Assembly: GCF_026420865.1 (NCBI RefSeq) | Contig: NZ_JAPCWC010000012.1 | Span: forward strand, 1 to 64,000 | Origin: Novosphingobium clariflavum | GTDB lineage: Bacteria > Pseudomonadota > Alphaproteobacteria > Sphingomonadales > Sphingomonadaceae | Length of the DNA stretch: 64,000 nt | Direction of reading: 5' to 3' | Shown here: piece by piece, positions 42,330 through 51,131 of the stretch | Layout of the letters: the number at the start of each line of letters is the position of its first letter | Position numbering within the stretch: the stretch's first letter is position 1 | Translations under genes and position numbers: made by a program | Notes under the pieces: model-generated | What the model was told of the DNA's origin: nothing | The model's input: only the letters and a program-made list of their open reading frames with translations | Databases searched by the model: none

Positions 42330-43128
42330 CCTGATCCAACCGGGCGAAGTCTGGCTGGTGGGCGCGGGGCCGGGCGATCCCGACTTGCTCACCCGCAAGG
42401 CCGAACGCCTGATCGGCGCGGCCGATGTGGTCTTTTTCGATGCACTGGTCGGCGCCGGCGTGCTGGCGCTGATCCCGGCGGGGACCGAGCGGGTCAGCGT
42501 CGGCAAGCGCTCGGGCCGCCACAGCAAGGCGCAGGGCTCGATCAACGACCTGCTGCTGGAAGCGGCGCGGGCAGGCAAGCGCGTGGTGCGGCTGAAGGGG
42601 GGCGACCCCTCGGTGTTCGGACGTTCGGCCGAGGAGATGGACCACCTTGCCGCAGGCGGCGTGGCGGTGCGGATCTGCCCCGGCGTCACCACTGCGAGCG
42701 CGGCGGCGGCCAGCGCGCAGGCCTCGCTCACCTTGCGCGGTGTCGCCCGCGGGATCACGCTGGTGACGGCCCATCTCAAGGCCGGCGAGCCGCTGCAGCT
42801 CGACTGGGCGGCGCTGGCGAGCCCCGGCGGCACCCTCGGCGTCTACATGGGCCGGGCGGCGGCGGGCGAGATCGCGCGCGGGCTGATCGCGGCGGGGCGG
42901 CATCCCGATACGCCGGTGATGGTCGCGGTCAACGTGTCGATGCCTAACGAGCGGCTGATCCGGGGCAAGCTCTCCGCGCTGGCGTTCCTGGTCGCCACCA
43001 TCAGCGACGACGATCCCACCCTGCTGCTGATCGGCGAGGCGGTGGCCTCGCGCGCCCCTGACGCGGCCCGTGCCGCCACCGGGGCCGCCACGGATGCGTC
43101 GATCCCGGCGGCGACGCCTGCCGCGTGA
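42316..43128 (+). CDS. cobA: uroporphyrinogen-III C-methyltransferase
   Basis: A 270-aa SUMT that makes precorrin-2 for sirohaem, the cofactor of NirB. VWLVGAGPGDPDLLT, VVFFDALV, RLKGGDPSVFGRSAEE and PGVTTASAAAA are the standard blocks. GAGGAGG precedes the ATG at 42316, inside the end of nasA. The dehydrogenase/chelatase part of CysG is not present, so that step is encoded elsewhere. An Ala-rich tail of about 20 residues ends the protein. GTGA overlap with moeA. Confidence 0.94.
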   Translation: MQPNDLIQPGEVWLVGAGPGDPDLLTRKAERLIGAADVVFFDALVGAGVLALIPAGTERVSVGKRSGRHSKAQGSINDLLLEAARAGKRVVRLKGGDPSVFGRSAEEMDHLAAGGVAVRICPGVTTASAAAASAQASLTLRGVARGITLVTAHLKAGEPLQLDWAALASPGGTLGVYMGRAAAGEIARGLIAAGRHPDTPVMVAVNVSMPNERLIRGKLSALAFLVATISDDDPTLLLIGEAVASRAPDAARAATGAATDASIPAATPAA

Positions 43129-44339
43129 TCCAGGATTGTTCGCCCGCCCGGCTCGGCTTTTCCGAGGCGTTCGCAGCGATTTCCGCCCGTGTCCTGCCGC
43201 TTGGATGCGAAACGGTGGCAAGCCACGCGGCGAGCGGGCGTATCCTCGCCGAGCGGGTGTTTGCCCAGCGTGACCATCCACCGTTCGCCATGGCGGCCAT
43301 GGATGGCTTCGCCGTGGCCCGGGAGGACGCGGGCGGCTCGGGCGAGCGCCACTTGCGCCTGGGCGCGCCGCAATTCGCCGGCGACCGGGCCGAGCCGCTC
43401 TCGTCCGGCGAAGCGCGGCCGATCTATACCGGCGCCGAAATCCCGCCCGGCGCGGCGGCGGTGCTGGTGCAGGAACGGGCCAGGATCGCGGGCGCCTCGC
43501 TCCTGCTGGCCGAGCCGCTTGCGGACAACCTCAATATCCGCAGCCGGGGCGAGGATGCCCGCTGTGGCGAATGCATCGCGCCCGCCGGGCTCCGGGTAAA
43601 TCCGGCGATCGTCGGCGCGCTGTGCAGCTTCGGGATCGCCGAGGTCCGGGTGCGCCGGATGCCGCGCGTCGCGCTGGTCACGACCGGGGCGGAACTGGTC
43701 CCGGTCGGGCCGGCAGCCGGCGGCGCGGTGATCGACGCCAATGGCCCGATGATCGCCGCCCTGCTGGCCGAGGCGGGCTGCCTCCTGACGGGGCGCCATC
43801 ATGTCGCCGACGACGAGGCGGCGCTCACGGCCTGTCTTGCCGCCTGCCGCGATGGCGGGGCGGACATCATCGTCACCACCGGCGGCGCCTCGGTCGGTGC
43901 GCGCGACCTGGTGCGGGCTGCTGTGGAGGGGGGCGGCGCGGCGGTGCATTTCCACGGCGTCCACATGCGCCCGGGCAAGCCGGTGCTGTTCGCCTCCCAT
44001 GCGGCGGGGCCGCTGGTCTTCGGCCTGCCCGGCAATCCGGTGGCGGCGCTGGTCGCGGCGCGGTTTTTCCTGCTCCACGCGGTGCGCGCCCTGCAGGGGC
44101 GCGAGGCGGAAGCTCCGCTCACGCTGCTGCCGGCTTCAAAGGTCGGCGACGGCTGGAGCGAGAACGGGCCGACGCGCGTGCTCAAGGCCCGGATGAGCGG
44201 TTATGGCGCCGATGCCCGGGTGGAAATCCTGCCGGGCCAGCAGTCGCACCGGCTGCGTCCGCTGCTGGAGGCCAATGCCTGGCTGGTCACCGGCGGCGGT
44301 CTGCCCGCGCGCCTGTTCCCCCTGTTCGATCACGCCTGA
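43125..44339 (+). CDS. moeA: molybdopterin molybdenumtransferase MoeA
   Basis: A 404-aa protein that inserts molybdate into adenylated molybdopterin, giving the cofactor for NasA. MAAMDGFAVA, PIYTGAEIPPGAAAVLVQE, IRSRGEDAR, TTGGASVGARDLVR, RPGKPVLFA and FGLPGNPVAALV are all MoeA signatures. The GTG start at 43125 overlaps the cobA stop. It ends the nitrate enzyme operon, which thus carries the genes for both special cofactors. A second housekeeping moeA would be expected elsewhere. Confidence 0.95.
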   Translation: MIQDCSPARLGFSEAFAAISARVLPLGCETVASHAASGRILAERVFAQRDHPPFAMAAMDGFAVAREDAGGSGERHLRLGAPQFAGDRAEPLSSGEARPIYTGAEIPPGAAAVLVQERARIAGASLLLAEPLADNLNIRSRGEDARCGECIAPAGLRVNPAIVGALCSFGIAEVRVRRMPRVALVTTGAELVPVGPAAGGAVIDANGPMIAALLAEAGCLLTGRHHVADDEAALTACLAACRDGGADIIVTTGGASVGARDLVRAAVEGGGAAVHFHGVHMRPGKPVLFASHAAGPLVFGLPGNPVAALVAARFFLLHAVRALQGREAEAPLTLLPASKVGDGWSENGPTRVLKARMSGYGADARVEILPGQQSHRLRPLLEANAWLVTGGGLPARLFPLFDHA

Positions 44340-44419
44340 TCCGCGCAAACCGCCCCGATCCACTGCCGTCTGAGCGGAACTCTCTATAAATCAAACGTAA
44401 GTGCGAATAGAGTGGTGGA

Positions 44420-46204
44420 ATGAATCATGGGCACGCGCCATCGTGGTCCGGCATGGTGAAGGGCACGGTGCTGACCAGTCTGCTTGCAGGCATCGGTTAT
44501 TTCCTGCTGGCAGCGGGCACGATCCACCTGACCAGCAATGGCCGTGACATCGCGACCGTGTGGCCCGCCAATGCGGTGCTGCTTGCCCTCCTGCTCGATC
44601 GGCCCAAGCGGGGCTGGGGCGCGATCCTGGTGGCCGGGTTCATCGGCAATGCGGCGGCCAACCTCGTCACCCGCGGCACCATCGAGGCGCCGCTGCTCTA
44701 TGGGGTCGCCAATATCGTCGAGGTGGTGATCGCGGCTCTGGGCCTGCGTGCCAGCGCCGATGAAGGCGGCATAGTGCATCGTCCTGCCAATGTGTTTCGC
44801 CTGTTCCTCTGGGGCGGGCTGCTGGCACCGCTGGCCAGCGCCTTTCTCGGCGCGGGAACCGCCGTGCTGGTGTTCGACGAACCGTTCCTGCGCTCGCTGA
44901 TCACCTGGTATGCCAGCGATGCGCTGGGCCTGTTGATCTTCACGCCGCTGCTCTATGCCCTGTTTCGCGGGGATTATGGCCGGAGCATCTATGAAATGCG
45001 GCCCCGCCAGCGGCTGGAGATGGGCGGCGTGCTGCTGTTGACGGCGGCGACCTGCATCGTCGTGTTCCGTTCGCATCAGCTGCCGATCCTGTTCCTGGTC
45101 GCGATGCCGATCACGCTCACCAATTTCCGGGTGGGGGCGCTGGGCACCAAGCTGGCGATCCTGATCACCGCGGTCATCGGCGCGCTCTACACGATGCACG
45201 ACGTCGGGCCGATCACGCTCGCCTCGTCCGATCCGCGGTTCCAGGCGCTGTTCTTCCAGTTCTTCCTGGCCTGCCTGCTGCTGGGCGAATTGCCGGTGGG
45301 GGCCGCGCTGGCGGCGCAGCAGAGCCTGCTGCAGACGCTTGCCGAACGCGAGCGGGCCATGCGCCTCATGGCCTCGCAATCGCCCGACCTGCTGCTCAGC
45401 TTCGACGAGCGCGGCATCTGCCGCTACGCGCTGGGGGCGGCACGGTCGCTGCTGGGCGATGTTCCCAAGGCCTTTATCGGGCAGGGGATTGAATGCCTGA
45501 CCGCCGACCCGGTGGTGCTGGTGGAAGCGTCGCAGCAGGCGCGGGAGGACCGGCAGGGGGTCTACCTTGCCGAGTTCCAGCCGCGCAACAAGCCGGACCT
45601 TCATCTGGAGGCCTCGTTCCGTGCCACCGTGGACGATCGCGGCAATTTCCTCGGCACGCTGGCCTCGATCCGCGACATCACCGCGCGCAAGCAGCAGGAG
45701 CTGACGCTGGTCCGCTATGCCCAGACCGACGACCTGACCGGGCTGCTCAACCGCGCCGGTTTCCTCCAGAAGCTGGGCACGGCGATTGCCGGGGACGAGC
45801 GCGGCGATATCTGCATCGCGCTCATCGACATGGACCATTTCAAGCGGATCAACGACAACCGCGGTCATCAGGCCGGCGACGCGGTGTTGCAGGAAATCGG
45901 CGCGCGGCTGTCCTCGCAGGTTCGGGCCACCGATGCGGTCGGACGGCTGGGCGGCGACGAGTTCGTGGTGCTGATGCCGCGCTGCGGCTGGGATACCGCG
46001 CGCGAGATCGGCAACCGGCTGGTCGCGGCGGTCGGCCGCACGCCGATCGTGCTGCCGGACGGCGGCCCGGCGGTCACCGCCAGCATCAGTTGCGGGATCG
46101 CCCGCTACCGCAAGGGCTGGACGATGGCCCAGTTCCTCAGCGAAGCCGACCGGGCGCTCTACGAGGCGAAAGGCGCCGGCCGCGACCGCATCATGTGCGC
46201 GTGA
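44420..46204 (+). CDS. MASE1-PAS-GGDEF diguanylate cyclase
   Basis: A 594-aa membrane protein. An N-terminal MASE1 sensor with about eight membrane helices (residues 15-295, with TVWPANAVLLALLL) is followed by a PAS-like segment (about 325-430, ending in IRDITARKQQE) and a GGDEF domain (about 440-594). The active site is an intact GGDEF, and an RxxD inhibitory site (RATD) lies five residues upstream, so it should make cyclic-di-GMP with product inhibition. There is no EAL domain. It stands alone, 80 bp after moeA and 160 bp before ampG. The signal sensed is unknown. Confidence 0.93.
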   Translation: MNHGHAPSWSGMVKGTVLTSLLAGIGYFLLAAGTIHLTSNGRDIATVWPANAVLLALLLDRPKRGWGAILVAGFIGNAAANLVTRGTIEAPLLYGVANIVEVVIAALGLRASADEGGIVHRPANVFRLFLWGGLLAPLASAFLGAGTAVLVFDEPFLRSLITWYASDALGLLIFTPLLYALFRGDYGRSIYEMRPRQRLEMGGVLLLTAATCIVVFRSHQLPILFLVAMPITLTNFRVGALGTKLAILITAVIGALYTMHDVGPITLASSDPRFQALFFQFFLACLLLGELPVGAALAAQQSLLQTLAERERAMRLMASQSPDLLLSFDERGICRYALGAARSLLGDVPKAFIGQGIECLTADPVVLVEASQQAREDRQGVYLAEFQPRNKPDLHLEASFRATVDDRGNFLGTLASIRDITARKQQELTLVRYAQTDDLTGLLNRAGFLQKLGTAIAGDERGDICIALIDMDHFKRINDNRGHQAGDAVLQEIGARLSSQVRATDAVGRLGGDEFVVLMPRCGWDTAREIGNRLVAAVGRTPIVLPDGGPAVTASISCGIARYRKGWTMAQFLSEADRALYEAKGAGRDRIMCA

Positions 46205-46366
46205 GGCGCGATCGCGGGAGAAAACCCCGGAAAGACGGGAAAGGCCGGGCGCTCATGAACCCATAACCGGCGGCTATCATTCTGTGAACCAACGCATTCG
46301 CAGCGGCTCGCGGCGTTGACAAGCGCACGGCGAGGCCCTTGTGTCGCCGCGGATCGCGGAGGCACG

Positions 46367-47905
46367 ATGGACGTTACAGTGATGAATGGCACCGGCGAAG
46401 AGGCACAGGCGGCTTCGGCCCCGGCTGCAACAGCAGGTCCGGCGCGGCGGATCCTGGCGCTCTACCTGTTGCTCGGATTTTCGGCGGGCCTGCCTTTCTA
46501 CATGTTCAACGCCGTCCTCACGCTTCGCCTTGCGCGGCACGGTGTGGACATCGTCGTCATCGGCTTCTTTGCCTGGGTGGCGCTGCTGCCGACCTTCAAG
46601 TTTGCCTGGGCGCCGCTGCTGGACCGCTACGACATTCCCGGTTTCTCCCGCTTCTTCGGGCGGCGGCGCGGCTGGATCATGCTTTCGCAGCTCGGCATCT
46701 TCACGGCCATGGTGGCCATGGCGCTGACCTCCGGCGACACCAGCCTGCCGCTCACCGCGCTGTTCGCCATCCTGCTCGCCTTCTGGACAACGACGCTGGA
46801 AGTCGCCGCCGACGGCTGGCGCATCGAACTGGCGCCGACGCAGGCCGAACAGGGGCCGGTGGTCGCTGCCAATCTCTGGGGCTACCGGGGCGCGATGGTG
46901 GCGGCGGGCAGCGGGGCGGTGTTTGCCGCGGCGCGGCTGGACTGGACCTGGGCCTACCTGATCATCGCCATCGCCGCCTTCCTGCCGTTCCCGATCCTGG
47001 CCGCGATGCGCCCCGATCCCGAGGCGCGCGGCAGGCGTTCGGCGGCGCTGGCGGGCGGGCTGGCGACGAGCGCGGCGATCCTGACGCTGAGCGCGCTGGC
47101 CACGGCCGCGGTCGGCTGGGGCGTGCTGGCGGCGGCGGCGGGGGCGGGCTTTTCCTCCAAGACCAATGTCACGCCGGTCGTGCTCGGCATCGCAATGCTG
47201 CCGTTTGCCGCGCTGGCGATCGCCCTGCCGCGCATCCGGCGGCTTCCCGCCGGGGCGGACCGGTCGATGAACGGTCTCGTCGCGCCTTATGTCGAGCTGT
47301 TCTGGCGCTACGGCTACACGGTGCTGCCGGTGCTGGCGTTTGTCTCGTTCTACCGCATGGGCGACGTGCTGACGCTGACGCTGTCGCATCCGCTGTGGAA
47401 TGCAGCGGGCTATTCGCTCGAACAGATCAGCATGGCCGACGGCGCGGTGGCGCTGGTCTGCAGCATGGCGGGCGTGGCACTGGGCGGACTGCTGGCGGCG
47501 CGGCTGCCGCTGGTCGCGGCGCTGGCGATCGGCGCCGTGGCCTCGGCGATCAGCAACTGGATCTTCGTGTGGCTGTGGTGGCAGGAACCGTCTTCGGCGG
47601 TGCTCTACATCTCGGCGGGCATCGACCAGTTCGGCCACGGCTTTGCCGGGGCGATCTTCGTGGTCTACCTCTCGATGCTGGTCAGCCCGCGCTATCCCGG
47701 CACGCAATATGCGTTCCTGTCGGGCTTCGCGTTCCTGCTGCCGCGCCTGCTGGCCGGTGCCGCCGGCGCCATCCAGACGCGGATCGGCTACGACGGTTTC
47801 TTCATGCTGTCGGGCAGCCTCAGCCTTGCGGCGGTGGTCTTCCTGCCGGTGATCGCGCGGGCCCGTGCCCGCCGCACCGAAGTGCCAGAAGGAGAAGAGG
47901 CATGA
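46367..47905 (+). CDS. AmpG-like muropeptide MFS permease
   Basis: A 512-aa permease with 12-14 membrane helices. LLLGFSAGLPFYMFNAVLTLRL in helix 1 and FKFAWAPLLDRYDIP with GRRRGW in the loop match AmpG, which imports anhydro-muropeptides. GGAGGC precedes the ATG at 46367. It overlaps the next gene (a serine hydrolase) by ATGA. Next to a PBP4 homologue and peptidases, uptake of peptidoglycan fragments or similar peptides is a reasonable role. Confidence 0.85.
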   Translation: MDVTVMNGTGEEAQAASAPAATAGPARRILALYLLLGFSAGLPFYMFNAVLTLRLARHGVDIVVIGFFAWVALLPTFKFAWAPLLDRYDIPGFSRFFGRRRGWIMLSQLGIFTAMVAMALTSGDTSLPLTALFAILLAFWTTTLEVAADGWRIELAPTQAEQGPVVAANLWGYRGAMVAAGSGAVFAAARLDWTWAYLIIAIAAFLPFPILAAMRPDPEARGRRSAALAGGLATSAAILTLSALATAAVGWGVLAAAAGAGFSSKTNVTPVVLGIAMLPFAALAIALPRIRRLPAGADRSMNGLVAPYVELFWRYGYTVLPVLAFVSFYRMGDVLTLTLSHPLWNAAGYSLEQISMADGAVALVCSMAGVALGGLLAARLPLVAALAIGAVASAISNWIFVWLWWQEPSSAVLYISAGIDQFGHGFAGAIFVVYLSMLVSPRYPGTQYAFLSGFAFLLPRLLAGAAGAIQTRIGYDGFFMLSGSLSLAAVVFLPVIARARARRTEVPEGEEA

Positions 47906-48936
47906 TCGAGGACGTCTGCGACGAGGCTTTTGCCGCCGCCGCGCGCCATGTCGCGGACGGGCGGATACCCGGCGCCGCGCTGGGGCTCGTCACTGCCGAT
48001 GGCGCCCGCGCGGTGCGCCTTGCCGGACTGGCCGCGCGCGAGCCGGAGCCCGAGGCGCTCACCCGTGAACACTGGTTCGACCTTGCTTCGGTCTCCAAGG
48101 TCATCGCCACCACCACGATGATCCTCAGGCTTGCCGAGGCGGGCAGGCTCGATCTCGACCGGCCGCTCACCGATGCCATTCCCGACTTGCGCCAGTACGA
48201 CCCGCTCGGCGCCGCCGAACGCCAGCTGACGTTCCGCGATTGCCTGGCGCATCGCACCTTTTTCCCGGCGGTCGAACCGATCTACACTTATGGCGATGAC
48301 CCTGCGCGGCTGCGCGCCTTCGTGCTCCAGCGCGAATGGCGCCATGGTCCGCCGGTCTATTCCGACATCAACTTCATCCTTCTGGGCATCGCCATCGAGC
48401 GGATCACCGGCGCGCCGCTCGATCACTGGCCGCAGGGCGAGTGGCCGATGGGCGAGGGGCTCTGCTACGGCCCGCCGCCGGGCGCGGCGGCGGCGACCGA
48501 GCGCTGTATGTGGCGCGGGCGCATCCTCAAGGGCGAGGTCCACGACGAGAACGCCGCCGCACTCGGCGGGCGCCCCGGCCATGCCGGCTTGTTCGGCACC
48601 ATCGACGGGGTGCTGGGCTTTGCCGAGGCGCTGCTGCGCGGCGAGGTGCTGGGGCCGGCGATGCTGGAGGAGATCCGCACCGCGCAGTACGAGCATCGCA
48701 CCTGCGGCTGGGAACTGCCGTTTGCCGGATGGTCGGGCGGGCAGGCCTGCTCGCCGCTGACGATCGGGCACACCGGCTTTACCGGAACCGGCCTCTGGGT
48801 CGATTTCGAGCGCGGGCTGGCCTGGACGCTGCTGACCAACCGCGTCCACCCGACCCGCCATTTCGACAGCGGCATCTTCGTGCTGCGCCCCGAAACCGGC
48901 GAGGCAGTGGTGCGCGGCTTCGACCGGCGCGGCTGA
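47902..48936 (+). CDS. beta-lactamase-fold serine hydrolase
   Basis: A 344-aa class C beta-lactamase/DD-peptidase-fold protein. SxxK is in DLASVSKVIATT, YxN in VYSDINFILLG, and HTG in TIGHTGFTGTGL, so the active site looks complete. There is no signal peptide, so it should be cytoplasmic and could act on material imported by the AmpG-like permease with which it is translationally coupled. The substrate (muropeptide, D-amino-acid ester or acyl-amide) cannot be told from sequence. Confidence 0.88.
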   Translation: MIEDVCDEAFAAAARHVADGRIPGAALGLVTADGARAVRLAGLAAREPEPEALTREHWFDLASVSKVIATTTMILRLAEAGRLDLDRPLTDAIPDLRQYDPLGAAERQLTFRDCLAHRTFFPAVEPIYTYGDDPARLRAFVLQREWRHGPPVYSDINFILLGIAIERITGAPLDHWPQGEWPMGEGLCYGPPPGAAAATERCMWRGRILKGEVHDENAAALGGRPGHAGLFGTIDGVLGFAEALLRGEVLGPAMLEEIRTAQYEHRTCGWELPFAGWSGGQACSPLTIGHTGFTGTGLWVDFERGLAWTLLTNRVHPTRHFDSGIFVLRPETGEAVVRGFDRRG

Positions 48937-49049
48937 ACCGGTGGTGGGGCCCGTCCGTCATGCCTTGCCTGCGGACGCACATAACCTCAGGGTATGAATG
49001 CAGAATCAGGCGCTTGCGCGGGGCCGCCGGGCCGCCCTAGTCATGCGGC

Positions 49050-51131
49050 ATGACACGTTCCTCTCTTGCCTTCGGGACCGCGCTGCTGGTGCCGTTTGCC
49101 GCGCTCGCCGCAGCCTTGCCGGCACTGGCGGCCAGCTCCGATCCCGACACCATCGCAGCGCCAGCCGCGCCGGACATGCTGGAGGCCAACCTGTCGCTGC
49201 CGCTTGCCAGCGGGCTGACCGGGGCGGCCAAGGCCCCGGTCTTCGCCTGGGTGGAGAACCGGGCAGGCGTGCGCAACGTCTGGCTGGGCGGGCCGGGCAC
49301 GGCGGGCCGGTCGCGCACGGCCTACCGCGAGGATGACGGGATCGAGATCTCGGGTCTCGCGTTCAGCCCGGACGGCACCCGGCTCGCCTTCGTGCGCGGC
49401 GGCGACGCCGAGTTTCCCGAGGACAAGCTGCCCAATACCGGCACGCTCCCGCAGGGCCCGCGCCAGACGCTCTATGTGCTCGGCACTGAGGGCAGCGCGG
49501 CGCCGGTGGCGATCGGCGAGGGGTACGGCGCGGTGTTCAGCCCGGACGGGCAGCAGCTTGTCTATACCCGCGAGGGCGAAATCACCCTCTGGGCGCAGGG
49601 GGCATCGCCGCGCCGGCTGGCCAAGGTCAGCGGGACGGTGGGCGATCTCGGCTGGTCGCCCGATGGCCGCCTGCTGGTGTTCCGCGAATGGCGCAGCGGC
49701 CACAGCCTGGTCGGCCTGCTCGACGTTGCAGCGGGGAGCCTGCGCTATCTCGGCATGACGCTGGGCCACTCGGCCGATCCGGTGTTTGCGCCGGACGGGC
49801 GCTCGGTGGCCTTCATCCAGCTGCGCGATCCGCCCGCCGAACTGCCGGACAGCCGCGCCTCGTTCTGGTCGCTGCGCGTCGCCGATGTCGCCACCGGCGC
49901 GGTGCGCACGGTGTGGAGCGCGCCGGAGGGCGAGGGCGGCCAGTTCTACGGCACGCGCGGGCGCAACTTGTTCTGGACGCCGACCGGGCACTTGCTGTTT
50001 CCTTCCGAGCGCAGCGGCTGGCTGCACGTCTGGAGCGTGGCGGCCGATGGCAGCGGCGCTGCCCGCGATCTCACCCCCGATGCCAACGAAGTGGAGAATT
50101 TCCGTCCTTCGCCCGATGGCCGCAGTCTCGTCTACTCGGCCAATCCCGGCGATCTCGACGCGCGGCAGATCTGGCGGGTGGCTATCGCCGGTGGCAAGCC
50201 GCAGCGGCTGACGCCGCCCGACCGCTTCGCCTTTTTCCCGGTCTATGGCGGCAACACCCTGGCCGCGACAGTGACGGACGCCACCCACCCGGCCTATCCG
50301 GTCGCGGTGGAAGGCATGAAACCGCTCGGCCCGGTCGCCTCCGCCCGTGGTTTCCAGCGGCCTGAAGTCGTGGTCTTCACGGCGGCGGACGGGGTCAAGG
50401 TCCATGGCCAGCTGTTCCGCGCGAAGGGCGCGGGCAAGCACCCGGCGCTGGTCTTCGTCCACGGCGGGCCGCGCCGGCAGATGCTGCCGGGCTTCTCGAC
50501 GATGTACTATTACAACAACGCCTATGTGCAGAACCAGGCCTTTGCGGCGGCAGGCTACACGGTGCTTTCGGTCAATTACCGCAGCGGCACCAACTATGGC
50601 CGCGCCTTCCGCGAAGCGCCGGAGACCGCGCGCGGCGGGGCGTCGGAATACCGCGACGTGCTGGCGGGGGGGCAGTGGCTCGCCGCGCAGGCCGATGTCG
50701 ATCCCGAGCGGGTGGGCATCTGGGGGGGCAGCTGGGGCGGCTATCTCACCGCGCTGGCGCTGGCGCGCGACAGCGCCCTGTTCAAGGCCGGCGCCGACTT
50801 CCACGGCGTGCACCAGATGGTGCGCCCCACCGAGCGCACTTTCGCGCCCGACGCGGTGCTGGCGCAGCAGCGGTTGCAGTGGCAGTCCTCGCCGATGGGC
50901 GCGATCGAGCGCTGGCGCTCTCCGGTGCTGATCGTCCACGGCGACGATGACGGCAATGTCGACTTTGGCCAGTCGCTGTTGCTCGCCCGCGAACTGACCG
51001 CGCGCGGCGTGCCGTTCGAGGAACTCGCGATCCCGAATGAACGCCATGATTTCTTCCGTTATGCCAACTGGTTGACGAGCTACCGGACAATGGCCGGATT
51101 TTTCGACCGTAACCTGAAGGAGCGCCGATAA
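49050..51131 (+). CDS. secreted S9 prolyl-oligopeptidase-family peptidase
   Basis: A 693-aa peptidase. A signal peptide ends around PALAA (about residue 28); the N-terminal beta-propeller has WD-like/TolB-like repeats (GLAFSPDGTRLAFV, AVFSPDGQQLVY, DLGWSPDGRLLVF, DPVFAPDGRSVAF). The C-terminal alpha/beta hydrolase domain has the nucleophile in GIWGGSWGGYL, Asp in VHGDDDGNVDF and His in NERHDFFRY. It cleaves peptides in the periplasm or outside. Its last base is shared with the next ATG. Confidence 0.92.
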   Translation: MTRSSLAFGTALLVPFAALAAALPALAASSDPDTIAAPAAPDMLEANLSLPLASGLTGAAKAPVFAWVENRAGVRNVWLGGPGTAGRSRTAYREDDGIEISGLAFSPDGTRLAFVRGGDAEFPEDKLPNTGTLPQGPRQTLYVLGTEGSAAPVAIGEGYGAVFSPDGQQLVYTREGEITLWAQGASPRRLAKVSGTVGDLGWSPDGRLLVFREWRSGHSLVGLLDVAAGSLRYLGMTLGHSADPVFAPDGRSVAFIQLRDPPAELPDSRASFWSLRVADVATGAVRTVWSAPEGEGGQFYGTRGRNLFWTPTGHLLFPSERSGWLHVWSVAADGSGAARDLTPDANEVENFRPSPDGRSLVYSANPGDLDARQIWRVAIAGGKPQRLTPPDRFAFFPVYGGNTLAATVTDATHPAYPVAVEGMKPLGPVASARGFQRPEVVVFTAADGVKVHGQLFRAKGAGKHPALVFVHGGPRRQMLPGFSTMYYYNNAYVQNQAFAAAGYTVLSVNYRSGTNYGRAFREAPETARGGASEYRDVLAGGQWLAAQADVDPERVGIWGGSWGGYLTALALARDSALFKAGADFHGVHQMVRPTERTFAPDAVLAQQRLQWQSSPMGAIERWRSPVLIVHGDDDGNVDFGQSLLLARELTARGVPFEELAIPNERHDFFRYANWLTSYRTMAGFFDRNLKERR